Shown here piece by piece: positions 1 through 10,419 of a stretch of DNA of 64,000 nucleotides (the first letter of the stretch is position 1; each line of letters begins with the position of its first letter). The notes under the pieces are model-generated. The model saw only the letters and a list, made by a program, of their open reading frames with translations, was not told the origin of the DNA and did not search any database. The stretch is from Aphelenchoides besseyi (Eukaryota; Nematoda; Chromadorea; Rhabditida; Aphelenchoididae): positions 1 through 64,000 of the forward strand of contig JAMPIQ010000007.1 of NCBI GenBank assembly GCA_024699855.1. Direction: 5' to 3'. A program made the position numbers and the translations under genes.

Positions 1-207
1 AGAACGCCGCGCAGGTTCGACAGGGCGAATTGCCCTATCGACAGCGCGCTGCGGTCCACGCCGATTTCGGCGATGCCCCACGGGTAGGGCGAGAGGTTGC
101 GCGTGGTGTTGCGCACCAGCCGTTCGGTCCAGCGGTCGGATTGCTGAAAATGCTGAACGCGAAGAAAACATGCCCTCGCTCCAGGCAACGCGGTTCTCAT
201 GTCTCAT
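1..207 (-). CDS. tssK: T6SS baseplate protein TssK (ImpJ), N-terminal part, runs off the window
   Basis: TssK is the trimeric baseplate adaptor that links the T6SS baseplate to the membrane complex. Only the first ~68 codons are present. The start is an ATG at 207 that overlaps the end of fha by 11 bases. The N-terminus carries the family signature: a W-x-E-G-M-F stretch, then QHFQQ and DRW a few residues later. A run of four A at 165-168 (T on the coding strand) puts the QHFQQ part in a different frame from the start; three bases there would restore the family reading. This is the usual imp operon position, after fha. Identity is clear from the motif despite the short length; the frame break is probably a sequence error. 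Confidence 0.85.
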   Translation of the reverse strand, partial: MRHENRVAWSEGMFSSRSAFSAIRPLDRTAGAQHHAQPLALPVGHRRNRRGPQRAVDRAIRPVEPARRS

Positions 208-1403
208 CGTGGTTGTTTACCCCCTTTGCATCGGCCGTTATCGCGTCAGGTTCCTGCGTGGGCGCGGCTTCACCGCGCGCTGCCCGCTGCAGGAACTGCC
301 TGACAGGCAATGGACGGCCGTTTTCCTCAAATTGCTTTTTGTAAGTCGACCAGTAATCGGTTTTCATGATCAGCCCCTGCCAGTCGCGGCGCTCGATTTT
401 GGCACGAAGATCGTTACCGGCATCGACGGAGGCTTCGAGAAGCCTCGGCTCGAGTTTTTGCGTGCAGCCGTGGATTAGGGTTTCAAGAGAGGCGGCGAGC
501 CGCCGTTGCTGGCGGATGAGCGTTTCCACCCGCTCGCTCAGGGAGGCTGACGAACCGTGGGCCGGTGCGCTCGCCTTCAATGTCGAGAATGGCCAGACAA
601 TCGGCGCTTTCCTGCTCCAGCGCGGTCAGAAGATCGCCGATCTCCTGCGCGGTCGAAGCGTCCGCAGCCGAGGCGCCCTCTGGGGTCAGCTCTTCGTCTG
701 CTTCCGGGAAAACGCTGTCGAAATCCTCGTTACCTGAGGCCGAAACCGGACGAGAGATCATCACCGGCGTGTTCAGCGCGTCGGTATGTTCGTGTTCGCT
801 GCTCGCAACCGGCTCCTCGTCCCAGTTATCAGGCAGAACCGCGCCAATTCCGCGCGCCGCGGGCGGTTCGCTCCACCCGATCTCGACATTTCGCGAAATG
901 GATTTCGCCTTCCGCTTCGCGCCCTCGCGCCATGTTTCGGACCAGTCGTCGGCGGAGGCGGTGTTGCCCATCACGCCGCCGGCCGAACGGCCATTCGGGG
1001 CGATGTCGGCAAGGATCGCCGAAATGGTCAGCGGCTCGTCACTCATGCGCAGGGAAGTGTCGGGATCGGAAAAATCCAGCTCGGCATCGCCGCTGATGGC
1101 GACCTGGAAAACCTGCCCGCCAATGTTGATTTGCGAACCGTCGCGCAGACGCGCGCTTTCGCCTTCCAGCAGCAGGCGGCCATCGACCAGCGTGCCGTTC
1201 GCGCTCTGGTCAAGGATCGTAAAACCTTCGCCATCGCGGCTGAGCGTGCAGTGCAGCTTGGAAACGCGCCGCTCATTGTCATCGATCTGCCAGTCGCAAT
1301 CGCGAGACCGGCCGATGACGCGGCGGCCGCGCTCGAAGCTCCACTGACTGGCTCTTGCGGCTCCGATATTTCGTGTGTCCTTGAGTGCAAGCTTCATATC
1401 CAT
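197..1403 (-). CDS. fha: T6SS FHA-domain protein (Fha/TagH, ImpI), apparent frameshift
   Basis: Forkhead-associated protein of the T6SS operon. In Agrobacterium, Fha binds phosphothreonine on TssL and promotes secretion (family knowledge). The FHA domain occupies about residues 15-95: GRSRDCDW at 31-38, SKLHC at 48-52 and NGT at 69-71, which are the canonical phosphopeptide-binding loops. A long acidic, low-complexity linker follows, then a C-terminal region that changes reading frame at roughly 540-585. Full span is about 400 residues. The start ATG lies 4 bases after the tssG stop, and the last bases overlap tssK, so this is one tightly packed operon. Confidence 0.88.
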
Positions 1404-1407
1404 GCCC

Positions 1408-2416
1408 TCACGCGGAAACCGCCGAGCCTTCGCGCTCGGTCACCACAGCATCGGCGCTGTCTTTTTCTGCGGGCGCCACGCGAGCCCAGCTATTCCAGCC
1501 GAGGCGGGCGGGGGCATCGGACTGGCCGAGGCGGCAAAAGGGAATGTCCTCCTTTTTCAGGATCACCTGCACATCGAAATGCAAGGCGCTTCCGACGAAA
1601 CAGGCGTGTCAGCGAAAATATCTCCGCAAGCCGTTTCGATCCGGGCGTCAGAGCCAGATAATCCGCGTAGGCGACGGGACCGATCACGATCCGGAAACCG
1701 CCGCTCATATCTTCGACAGCGCTTCCCGCCGTCGTGTTCTGTCCGAGCCTCAGCCCGGATGGCTGTCCGAGCTGGCTTTGTTCGTGAAGCGGCAAAGCCA
1801 CCCATCGCCGGCGAAACTGTTCGACATTCACCGGAAGTCCCGTGAATTCACAAAGCATGGAGGTCAGGGCCGAGACATGCGGTTGCGGGCCGGCCAGAAG
1901 GCCGCTGAACCTAAGGAGCGCATCTTCGCTCACGCCTGCCTTTTTCCACCAGACCGGCCGTGCGGAACCCGGTGAGTGCAAGCAGGGTTTTTGCGAAAAC
2001 CGTTCTCCCTCTGATCGGCCGACCAGCGCAATCCCCTTGCAAGGCGGTATTTTTCCGTCGCGGATACGAACAGTTCGCTGAACCTTGCGGCGAACAGATT
2101 GAAGAAGCTCGCCAGCGCGCCGGAGCGATTGCGCTCTTCCCGCTGCAGCAATTCGCCATAGGCCGGCGGCAGCGAACCGAGCGGCCCGACAATGGGCGCG
2201 AAGGCGGATTTCAGTTCGGCCTGGCCGCGTTTTGTGGTTGAAACCGCTGATCGCCAGCGGGGTCGGCTGTGTTCCGCCATGAGCGCCGACGACAATCCCG
2301 TCATCCGCCGAAACCAGCTGGGCGACGCGAAACGCGGTGGCGGGCTCAAAACGGCCGGGATCGTCGCTGAGAAGCGCCGCCTGCCGGTCTTTCATGGTTG
2401 GCGTCTGCTGTTCCAT
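1408..2416 (-). CDS. tssG: T6SS baseplate protein TssG (ImpH), several apparent frameshifts
   Basis: TssG joins TssE, TssF and TssK in the baseplate wedge. The recognisable order is an N-terminal segment ending in PLAISGFN, a middle segment containing GPLPxxYGELL-like residues (here GSLPPAYGELL) and FFNLFAARF, then SGLLAGPQPHVSALTSML and a C-terminal ARLGW(N)SW ending. These pieces lie in different frames, with breaks near 2250, 1960-2000 and 1610. The span of ~335 residues equals the usual family length, so little or nothing is missing. A GGAG lies just upstream of the ATG at 2416, and the stop at 1408 is 4 bases before fha. Confidence 0.85.
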
Positions 2417-2425
2417 CCCGGTCTC

Positions 2426-4215
2426 CTAGAGCAGCGGCCGGTCGGCCGCCGCGGCGGGCCGGCCAGCGGGCAATCGGTTTGGAGTGGCCGCGCATCGTTG
2501 CCGTCAGCCGCGTGAAACTGTTGATCGACGTGTAGAGCCCGAAGAAATGATTGAGGACATTGGCGAAAACAAATGCGGCGGGGCCGGGCTATCAGCGCGG
2601 GGTCGAACTCCACGGTGATATCCGTTCCCGGCACCATGGCCGAGCCGATCCGGGCGGTGGGAATTCTGCGCCTCGACATTGCTGATCGCCTCCACCAGCT
2701 GCCGGGTCTCCGGGCTGTCCCTGAAGGAATAGAGCGAAAGAATGTCCTTCAGCGGCGCGCCGCCGCTGTCGGTGAGGGAGAGATGGTTGAGGAGGAGATG
2801 CGAGATCAGCCGCCATTCACGCGCCGAGCGCTCGTTGACGCGGATCGCCGCCGTCGGCGGCATCAGCGCATGGATGGATTTTATAGCCTCATTGCCGGAC
2901 GAAAGCAGCAGGAAGGGGTGGCCGCCCCCAAAGGGAAGCTGGCTCGGCAGTTCACGATTGATGCACAGCGTATCGATGCTCGCCACCATGTCGAGCGGTC
3001 CAAGCGGTCCGCGCTTATGATCCACGAAAGCGATGTCCGTATCGGAAGAACCGTCGTCATCGAAACGGCGCTGTATCTGCCAGAAAACGTTCGCGCCGTT
3101 ATTGCGCTGGGTGCGGCCGAAAAAACGGGGAGGTCTTTTCCGTCTGTCCGGAACGGCTGGTCAGTTGAACATTCTCGACGGCATAGATTTCGCGGGTCCG
3201 CTGCCGCCGTGCATCCGGCAGCAGCCGATATTCCGTGCGCGTACCATCGAGGCTGAGCGGTTCGCAGCTTTGTTTGAACAGGTTGATGACCGGCGAGGCG
3301 TTCAATACGAAATCCCGGACCGACACCATGCGCTCAAGCTGCGTGTCCGCCGCATCCAGATAGATGTAAAGTTCGCAATCGCCGCCGCTCCATTTTTGTA
3401 GCCCGTCGATATCGAGAAAGAGAAATTTCTGCGGCAGCGCGAAGAATTCCGTGAGAAGCCGGTATCCGTCAAAACTGTTGGCCGGATAGGGCAACATGGC
3501 CTGATCGCGCGTATAACCCGATGGCGTGAGATTGCCGGCGGGCAGGAAAACGGCTTCCTTGTCCTCGGCGTGCCGCGCAAGCGCCATGCCCACGCAATGA
3601 TTGGTCAAAAGCTCGTAAAGCGCCGTGGCCTGCTGCCATGCGGCAGCCAGGAAAATCTGAAGCTTCGTCAGGCCCATTTCCGGGAAAGTGCCGCCGCGCG
3701 GCGCCGTGCTGCGCAGCGAAAGCCGCAGGCAGCTGGCGGCGCCGGCAAACGAGGCCGAAAAAGGCGCGTCGATCGGCTGGCCGGACAGCGTTTGCGGCTG
3801 CGATTTGCAGCGGCGCGATTTCCACCGCCTGCGTGGTGCGAAAACGGCAGCTTTCACCACCCACAGGCTCGGCAAGGATTTCACTGTGCCGGGGAAGTGT
3901 CTGCACGGTTGCGAGCGCCGTGCTTGGGGTGAACTGAACCACGCTCATGGACGGGATCGGCGCAAGATAATGCGGGTAGAGCGTCTCCAGGAGGCTGTCC
4001 GACAGTTCCGGAAACTCGTCGTCCAGCTTCTGGCGCACACGGGCGGCGGAATAGGCGAAACTCTGGATCAGCCGCTCGACATGCGGATCGTCGGCGACAT
4101 CGCCCGTCATGCGCAGCCGGCCGGCGATCTTCGGAAACGCCGCCGCAAAACGCGATGCGCGTTTTCGGAGCGCGAAGAGTTCATCATTGTATTTTTCGAG
4201 AAAGCCGTCAGCCAT
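2426..4215 (-). CDS. tssF: T6SS baseplate protein TssF (ImpG), several apparent frameshifts
   Basis: TssF is the large wedge subunit of the T6SS baseplate, two copies per wedge. The start ATG at 4215 gives a typical TssF N-terminus (YNDELFALRKRASRFA, then HVERLIQSFAYSAARV and LLETLYPHYLAPIPSM). Further family segments follow: LPYPANSFDGYRLLTEFFALPQKF in the middle and FFGLYTSINSFTRL near the end. At least four breaks separate them (near 3770, 3110, 2690 and 2590), with one more near 2450 needed to reach the stop at 2426. The total span of ~596 residues is normal for TssF. It overlaps tssE by 8 bases. The number of breaks in one gene of a conserved machine argues for base-calling error. Confidence 0.87.
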
Positions 4216-4735
4216 TCGTCGCCTCCACCAGGAAACGCTGCGTGGACGGATCGATCCGGGATTCGAAGCTGATCGGCGGCATGCCTTCCTGAAGGCGGAA
4301 ACTTGCCTGTATGCGCATGCGAAGCGCCCGGTCGCCATCCGTGCGGTTTTTCAGGATCGTCACATGCACATCGTCAAGGCGGGTTTCGAACAGGGAAATC
4401 CGCCGCTCGATGCTGCGTGCAAGCCGCGCCTTGGAGGCATCCGTCACCAGATTGGCCGAAAGAATGCCGTCCACGCCATAGCTCACCAGCGCATCGGACA
4501 GTTCCTTCAGCGCCGCCGGCGGACCGGCGGGGTTACGACGGGTATTGAGCAATGCCTCGAGATCGCGGCGGATCACCTCGCGCATCTCGCGCGCCTGATC
4601 CTTCAGGCTGACGAGCATATCCGTTTCCGCATCCGGCGCGTCATCCAGCAGCCGGTCCAGAACGGAGCGTGACAGCGTTCTCTGCCGCGCGCGATATTGC
4701 TCGAGCGGATCAACCACGGGCGATCTGCCTTTCAT
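4208..4735 (-). CDS. tssE: T6SS baseplate gp25-like protein TssE (ImpF)
   Basis: TssE is the homologue of phage T4 gp25 and nucleates sheath assembly on the baseplate. The frame is intact, 175 residues from the ATG at 4735. The alternative upstream in-frame start at 4792 would add a proline-rich leader lying inside tagJ and is unlikely. The start reads SVLDRLLDD after a short basic leader, then REVIRRDLEALLNTRR, which is the conserved gp25 core motif (RDLExLLNTR), and YGVDGILSANL. The gene overlaps tagJ by 26 bases and tssF by 8 bases. Confidence 0.92.
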   Translation of the reverse strand: MKGRSPVVDPLEQYRARQRTLSRSVLDRLLDDAPDAETDMLVSLKDQAREMREVIRRDLEALLNTRRNPAGPPAALKELSDALVSYGVDGILSANLVTDASKARLARSIERRISLFETRLDDVHVTILKNRTDGDRALRMRIQASFRLQEGMPPISFESRIDPSTQRFLVEATNG

Positions 4736-5537
4736 CGTCGGAGGCGGCGGAAAGGGAGCCGATCTCGTGGAACGGCACCACATCGTCGCCAATCAGCAGG
4801 CAGCGCTGGCCTTGCCCGGTTGCCAAAGGCTGGTCTTCCTCGCTCCATCGGGTTTCCCGGCCGAGGAGGAGGCCGACATCGTCCTTCGCACCGTGATAGA
4901 TGGCCGGAAGCAGCACGGAGGCGACCGCGCCGTCGCGCAACGTCAGCTCAGCCCCGCGGAAAGCGAGTGGGTCGCGCGGGCGGCTCATCGGGTCGATGGC
5001 GAGGCTTTCTACGCGGCCGTAGTCGATCCACAGGTAGCGGCCGCCATTGGTCAGCACCTCCAGCGCATGCGGAATCCGGTCGTCCAGATCGCGAATATCG
5101 CCGGCGCTTTTGCCGTTGCGGCCGATTGGTACATTGCCGCGTTTTTCATCGAGTTCAGCCAGTGCGGTTCTGGCGGCATCCGCATCGCCGCTGCGTGCAG
5201 CGATATTAGCCCGGATGGCCAGTTGATCGAGTTCGGACGGACCGCCGGGGAAATCCGGCACCGCGCCGGTTTCGAACCACGCATTGCGTGCGGCCATGGC
5301 GCGGAGCTGATGGCGAAAGAGAGAAAAGCCGACGCTTTCCTGCGGCGAGAATGTTGCGGCCAGATTGCATTGCGCATCGGCCTTCTCGTAGTCGCCGGCA
5401 AGGACTAGCAGGTCAATGTAGAAATGGCGGCCATCCTTGTCGGTGGGCTTCGTCTTGACGTGTTCGCGCGCAAGCCCGATTGCCTCTTGCAGCCGGTCAT
5501 CGTCGAGAAGGCGGGAAATATCGTCGCGCAGCGTCAT
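4710..5537 (-). CDS. tagJ: T6SS accessory protein TagJ (ImpE/SciE family)
   Basis: TagJ/HsiE proteins accompany T6SS clusters and in some systems bind the TssB N-terminus to help ClpV act on the sheath. The frame is intact, 275 residues. It starts with a TPR-like helical part (RLLDDDRLQEAIGLAREHVKTKP, so the first ~120 residues are repeat helices), followed by the ImpE-type C-terminal domain with GGRYLWIDYGRVESL and the PRDPLAFRGAEL stretch typical of the family. Position between tssC and tssE matches the Agrobacterium imp operon. It overlaps the upstream tssC gene by 4 bases (ATGA). Confidence 0.88.
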   Translation of the reverse strand: MTLRDDISRLLDDDRLQEAIGLAREHVKTKPTDKDGRHFYIDLLVLAGDYEKADAQCNLAATFSPQESVGFSLFRHQLRAMAARNAWFETGAVPDFPGGPSELDQLAIRANIAARSGDADAARTALAELDEKRGNVPIGRNGKSAGDIRDLDDRIPHALEVLTNGGRYLWIDYGRVESLAIDPMSRPRDPLAFRGAELTLRDGAVASVLLPAIYHGAKDDVGLLLGRETRWSEEDQPLATGQGQRCLLIGDDVVPFHEIGSLSAASDDERQIARG

Positions 5538-6929
5538 GCGGGTATCCTTTGCGGCTCGGCCGGAGACCGGGATGCGGCGGCGGGCGGCATCATGGTTTCG
5601 GCAATGAGATGGAAGCTCGTGGAGACGTCATCGAGCTGGAAATGCGGCTGAAGGCGCACGGTGCAGGAGAATGTTCCGGGCTTGCCGGGAACCTCGAAGA
5701 CGTTGATGCCGGCAGAACGCAGCGGGTAGCGCGTGCGCAGCGCCGCTTCCGCATCGTCATTGCCGAGCGTGTAAGAGGAAAGCCAGCCTTCCAGCTTGCG
5801 CTCTATCGTCGAGGCATCGCTCAGCTGGCCGATATCGTCGCGCATGATGACCTTGAGGTAATGCGAGAACCGGGAGGCGCACAGCACATATTGCAGCATG
5901 GCCGCGAGGCGGGCGTTCTGTCTTGCCGCTTCGCTGGAATAATGGCCGGGCGCATGCAGGGACTGGTTGGCGTTGAAGATCGCCATGCCGGAGAGATAGG
6001 TGGTGGAGACGGGTACGATGCCGAGATCGGAAAATTGCTGTTCCTGTCCGGTCGTCAGCTGCACTTCGACGGGCGGCTGTGCGGAAAGGCCGTTGCTTTC
6101 GATGCCGAGATCGAGCGGCGGCAATTGCCGGGAAGAGAGCATGCCGCCATCCACGGCGTCCTGCGTCACACCGCGCAAATCCGCAAACCAGCCGGAGTCG
6201 ACGAAATTGCGCACCACTACCGTTGCAAAAGCGAAGGCGGCATTGCCCCACAGCAGGGTCTCGCCGCTTTCCGCCACATGCTCGCGGAATGGGAAATCCG
6301 TCATCCCGCCCCCGCGCATAGGGCCTGTAGGGCGAGCGCAGCAAAACGCGCGGCGCGACAAGGCCGACAAAGCGGGAATCGTCGCGTGCGCGAAGCGCAT
6401 TCCACCGCAGCCGCGATTTATCCTGCTTCAGAGAGGAAAAGTCGTGAACCCGGCTGAGTTCGGCGAAGTCCTGCAGGCCGACGGCGGAAGGTGCTGCCGC
6501 CGCGACGAAGGGGCAGAAGGCGGCCGCAGCCACCATGCCGATCTGCGACAGCGTCGTGATGGAATCGGCGCCCTGAAGATCGTCGGGGGAAAAGGCGTAG
6601 TCGCCGATCAACAGGCCGACCGGCTCGCCGCCCGGCATGCCGAATTCGCGATTATAGACGACCTCGAAAAGATGGCTCTGGTCGAAGTCGGTGGCGCGTT
6701 CCGTGTTGCGGGCAAGATCGCGCCAGCTGGCGTTCAGCAGCTTCACCTTGACGTCTGCGCCGCGGCCAGCCTCACGCACGACCATGGCCAGACCGCGCCA
6801 TCTCGCTTCCATCGCCTGAAAATCAGGGTGGTGCAGAATGGCGTTCACCTGGCCGGTCAGCGCATCGTCGATGAGAGCGATGAGCTGGTCGGCGAAAATG
6901 CGGGCATCCGGAAAGGACTGATGCGCCAT
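5534..6929 (-). CDS. tssC40: second T6SS sheath large subunit, TssC40-type (ImpD), one apparent frameshift
   Basis: A TssC paralogue. TssC forms the contractile sheath with TssB. The first ~205 residues carry the TssC features MEARWRGL, FGMPGGEPVGLLIGDY and the DDSRFVGLVAPRVLLRSPY stretch. After a break near 6310 the other frame gives the C-terminal domain: SHYLKVIMRDDIG, LEGWLSSYT and RYPLRSAGINVFEVPGKPG. Total span is ~464 residues, slightly shorter than the first copy. Two adjacent tssC genes (called TssC41 and TssC40) are known in Agrobacterium; the second is generally divergent and its role is less clear. Confidence 0.88.
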
Positions 6930-6984
6930 GAGCGGGCTCCGGGTGACGAACGGGGCCGGGGTGGCGGACCACCCCGGTCCGGGC

Positions 6985-8465
6985 TCAGTTCTTGGACGGA
7001 ATACGGGCGACCATGCGCAGCGAGGTCGTCAGTTCTTCCATCTGCAACCAGGGCCGCATCCATGCGACCGCATTGTAGGCGCCGGGTTTGCCCGGCACTT
7101 CCTGCACGGTCACCTTGGCGTCGCGCAGCGGATATTTCGCCCGGCTTTCTTCGCCCGCTTCGTCATTGGCGTTGACGTAGTTGGCGATCCAGCGATTGAG
7201 CCACACTTCGCAATCGGACGCCTCCATGAAGGAGCCGATCTTATCGCGGCCCATAACCTTGAGGTAATGCGCGAAGCGCGACGTGGCCATGATATAGGGC
7301 AGGCGGGCTGAAACGGCGGCGTTGGCCGTGGCTTCCGGCTTGTCGTAGAGCTTCGGCTTATGTGCGGTCTGGGCGCCGAAGAATACCGCATAATCGGTGT
7401 TCTTGTAGTGGCAGAGCGGCAGGAAGCCGAGCTTGCCCAGTTCCGCGTCGCGGCGGTCGGTGATGCCCACTTCGGTCGGGCATTCAGATCGAGATCGCCG
7501 TCATCGCTGGAGAAGACGTGCATGGGCAGATTTTCCACCCGGCCGCCATTTTCCGCACCGCGGATAGCCGTGCACCAGCCGCTTTTTGCAAAAGCGTCGG
7601 TCAGCTTCGTGCCCATGACATAGGCGGCGTTCATCCAGCAATATTCGTCATGTTGCAGATCGCCATTCACCGCACCCCTGGTTTCGTCATAGGCGAAATC
7701 GTCAATCGGGTTGGTTTTCGGGCCATAGGGCATGCGCGCCAGAACACGCGGCAAAGCGAGCGTGACGAAACGGGAATCGTCGCTTTCGCGGAAGCTGCGC
7801 CACTTGGCATATTCCACCGTATCGAAAATCTTCTCCAGATCGCGCGGACGGGCGAGATCGCGATAATCCTCGAAACCGAACATGTGCGGGCTTGCCGCCG
7901 AGATGAAAGGTGCGAAAGCGGCCGCCGCAATCGATGAAACCCCCTGAAGCAGCTGTACGTCATCGAAGGAATTGTCGAATTCGTAATCACCGATGATCGC
8001 GCCGAGCGGTTCGCCGCCGGGGGTGCCGAATTCGTCTTCGTAGATCGCCTTGAAGAGGCGGGACTGATCGAATTCCACGGCCTTTTCCAGATCGCGCGCC
8101 AGTTCCCGCTTGCCGGCGTTCATGACGCGGATCTTCAGGTTGACGCTCGTTTCGGAATTCTTGACGAGATAGTTGAGCCCGCGCCAGGTCCCTTCGAGCT
8201 TGGCGAATTCCGGCGCCTGCATGATGGCGGCGAGCTGTTCGGAAATCGTCCGGTCCAGTTCGGCAATGGCATGGTTGAGGGTGACGGTGAGGTTGCGGTC
8301 GTATTTGACCGTTCCTTTCAGCGCCTGGTCTGTCAGCGTGCGCAGAAGATTTTGCGCGCGGTCCGGTTCGGTCTGGCGGGTTGCGGCAACCACCTTGGAC
8401 AGCAGTCCCTGATCTTCGGCGGTCGTTGCCTGTGCTTCGTTTTTCAGCAGGCTTTCAGCGCTCAT
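6985..8465 (-). CDS. tssC41: T6SS sheath large subunit TssC41 (ImpC), one apparent frameshift
   Basis: Main TssC (VipB) protein, partner of TssB in the contractile sheath. From the ATG at 8465: KLEGTWRGLNYLVKN, EDEFGTPGGEPLGAIIGDYEF, DDSRFVTLALPRVLARMPYG and EYCWMNAAYVMG, all standard TssC blocks. The reading frame changes near 7475 at a CCC run, and the remaining 160 codons give LGFLPLCHYKNTDYAVFFGAQ, SRFAHYLKVMGRDKIGSF and VPGKPGAYNAVAWMRPW, ending at 6985. Span ~493 residues, the normal size. It is separated from tssC40 by 55 bases and from tssB by 100 bases containing a hairpin. Confidence 0.92.
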
Positions 8466-8517
8466 GTTTCAGTCCTTCCACATGCGGCTTTGAAAAAATG
8501 CCGCTTGAACAGTTGAA

Positions 8518-8533
8518 GCCCCGCAGTCGGGGC
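8518..8533 (-). promoter_or_regulatory. intercistronic hairpin between tssB and tssC41
   Basis: A GCCCCG / CGGGGC inverted repeat with a CAGT loop lies in the 100-base gap between two sheath genes. No T-tract follows in the direction of transcription, so it is more likely an mRNA-stabilising or attenuating stem than a full terminator. Confidence 0.45.
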
Positions 8534-8565
8534 CGTTCGGGGAGGTTTTTCCTCCGCACAGGCGA

Positions 8566-9075
8566 TTATTTGCTCGCGCCGTTCTTTTCCTTGAGTTCGG
8601 AAACCAGCGTTGCGAGATCGGTCTTGTTCTGCAGAATATCTTCCAGCATCCGCTCCAGATCTTCCGAACGGTCGGCCTTGGAAAGCAGGTCGCGCAGCTC
8701 GTTGCGGGCGTCCAGAAGCGCCTTGAGGGCGGGAACCTGCTGCACCACGGCGCCGGGTTCGAAATCGTCCATGCTTTCGAACTTCAGGTTGACCTGCATG
8801 TCCGTGCCGTCTTTCTGCAGCGTGTTGGCAACGGCAATGTTGAGGCCAGGCGTCATGCGGCGCATCACCTCATCGAAATTGTCGCGGTCGATCTGAACGA
8901 ATTTACGTTCGCCGAACGGCTTCAGCGGCTGGGTCGGATTGCCCGAGAAATCGCCGAGAACGCCGACGACGAAGGGCAATTCCTTGACCACCATCGCGCC
9001 TTCGGTTTCGACTTCGTATTTGATGTGGACGCGGGGCTTGCGAACCCGTTCCAGCTTTTCGTGTACACTTGCCAT
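8566..9075 (-). CDS. tssB: T6SS sheath small subunit TssB (ImpB)
   Basis: TssB (VipA) pairs with TssC to build the contractile sheath. The frame is intact, 169 residues. The start at 9075 is chosen because AAGGAGGTTGAAATG gives a near-perfect ribosome binding site; the upstream in-frame start at 9102 would read through it. Motifs: [13 protein letters not shown] near the start, [14 protein letters not shown], then the [18 protein letters not shown] segment. The C-terminal half is a helical coiled region, as expected. Confidence 0.95.
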   Translation of the reverse strand: MASVHEKLERVRKPRVHIKYEVETEGAMVVKELPFVVGVLGDFSGNPTQPLKPFGERKFVQIDRDNFDEVMRRMTPGLNIAVANTLQKDGTDMQVNLKFESMDDFEPGAVVQQVPALKALLDARNELRDLLSKADRSEDLERMLEDILQNKTDLATLVSELKEKNGASK

Positions 9076-9142
9076 TTCAACCTCCTTGATGCCCCTTGGC
9101 ATGGCTGACTGTTACGGGACGGTGTCTCCGTCCCTTGCCTCG

Positions 9143-10199
9143 TTATTTTCCGTTGTTGTCTCCGCCGGGCTTGATGCCTGCGGCCGTCAGAACTGCATTG
9201 CGGGCCTGTGCCTCGGGCAAAAGCTCCGCCAGCAGTTCGGAAAAATCCATGCGTCCCCTGCGAACCAGCGTTTCGATGGAGAGCGAGATCGGCGAATGCG
9301 GTTCGGTCCGGCGAAAGTAACGCGCAACCGAAAGAAGAGTTTCAAACGCTTCATCGCGTGAAGATATGCCTTCCGGTGACGTCGCTGCTGTTCGTATCGC
9401 CGGGTTGTCCGTTGTCGTTGGTTCCAGGAACCGCGGCTGCCGCCTGCTCGACCGGTGCCGGCTCCTGCTCGCGCCCGCCCAGCGTGCGAATGGCCGCAGC
9501 AGCTTCGATGAGCGTGTTGCGGATGTTGGAGCTGGGGGGTGCGGACTGGCCGCAGCGTTCGGAAAGAACCGCCATGATGGCGTCGAAGCTCGAGAGACAG
9601 GCGTTGACCTCGGCCAGATGGGAAGACATGGCGGCAACGCCTGCTTCCGACGCCAGCCGATACAGTTCTTCGCGCCGTTTGCTCTCGTTGGGTCGCTGCG
9701 CCAGCTGGAAATCCCAGAGGCTGTGCTCTCCAAATTTCCCTCCGGGGATCAGCGGCGCAAGCCGGAGCGGCTGCACAAGCGTTCCCTCGGTGCCGATGCC
9801 GTTCAATCCCGCAAAAGGTGCAAATTTTTCCTCATCATTATCGTCGCTGATGGAGCGCAATGAGTCCCAGTGGTTGTAAAAAAGATCGCCACAAAGCTCA
9901 TAGATTTCTCGCAATCCAGGAAAGCCGCGCAGCCGCAGGCTTGCTTCGGCAAGCCACGCCAATATTTCTATGTCCTTGCTTTCGGAATATATAATCTGCA
10001 ATCCAAGATTGCTGACACTGTCCCAGCTACTGGAAATCTTTAAGTTATCCTGTGGGGACGCGGCGCGCTCTTCTGTGCGTGCCTGGTTTCTTTCATCCTT
10101 AATTCTGTAGTATATTTCACGCGTTCTTGAATCTATGCGGATGTTTTCTCCGCAATCTCCAAAAAACTCTATATCTCTTTTAACATGCGGCGCGTTCAA
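9143..10199 (-). CDS. tssA: T6SS TssA (ImpA), one apparent frameshift
   Basis: TssA caps and primes sheath/tube assembly. The N-terminal ImpA_N domain is visible: a SWDSV helix start, then YSESKDIEILAWLAEASLR, GFPGLREIYELC and FYNHWDSL. After a variable linker rich in Ala/Pro/Glu, the frame changes near 9370 (GGAAGG run) and the last 75 codons contain RRTEPHSPI and LVRRGRMDFSELLAELL, the signature C-terminal block of short TssA proteins. Span ~351 residues. It is the first gene of the leftward operon and begins at the divergent promoter region. Confidence 0.88.
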
Positions 10200-10419
10200 G
10201 AGCAGTCTATCCCCAGAAAATAGTAATGGATTTTTCGTAGTTACTTCCCTTACGTAAGGCTATTCCTCAGACAGACTTATTCAAAATGTGTCTAAATTGT
10301 GGCGTCTACTGCCTAATCTAACCCGATAAAAAATAAACTTCGGGGTGGACAACCCGGTTTCATCATCATAGTTATTCCACGTCACGTTGTGGAATGAACC
10401 CGGGCAGGAGGCTCATTGC
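10200..10419. promoter_or_regulatory. divergent T6SS promoter region with an inverted repeat
   Basis: The 220 bases between tssA and clpV must hold the promoters of both T6SS operons. The stretch 10200-10380 is AT-rich. ATTCCAC (10374-10380) and GTGGAAT (10389-10395) form a 7+8+7 inverted repeat 25 bases before the clpV start, either an operator or a 5' UTR hairpin. A CAGGAGG at 10405-10411 is the clpV ribosome binding site. In Agrobacterium this region responds to the acid-activated ChvG/ChvI system (known), but I cannot assign a ChvI box here. Confidence 0.6.

Noticed and set aside
2573..3256. Long plus-strand frames across the T6SS operon
   Set aside because: They are antisense shadows of tssF with arginine/alanine-rich translations and no domain. 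The same holds for other antisense frames over tssC, clpV and nicB.
10300..10330. A sigma-54-type promoter before clpV
   Set aside because: A TGGC..TGC pair is present near 10310, but its spacing is two bases short of the GG-N10-GC rule.
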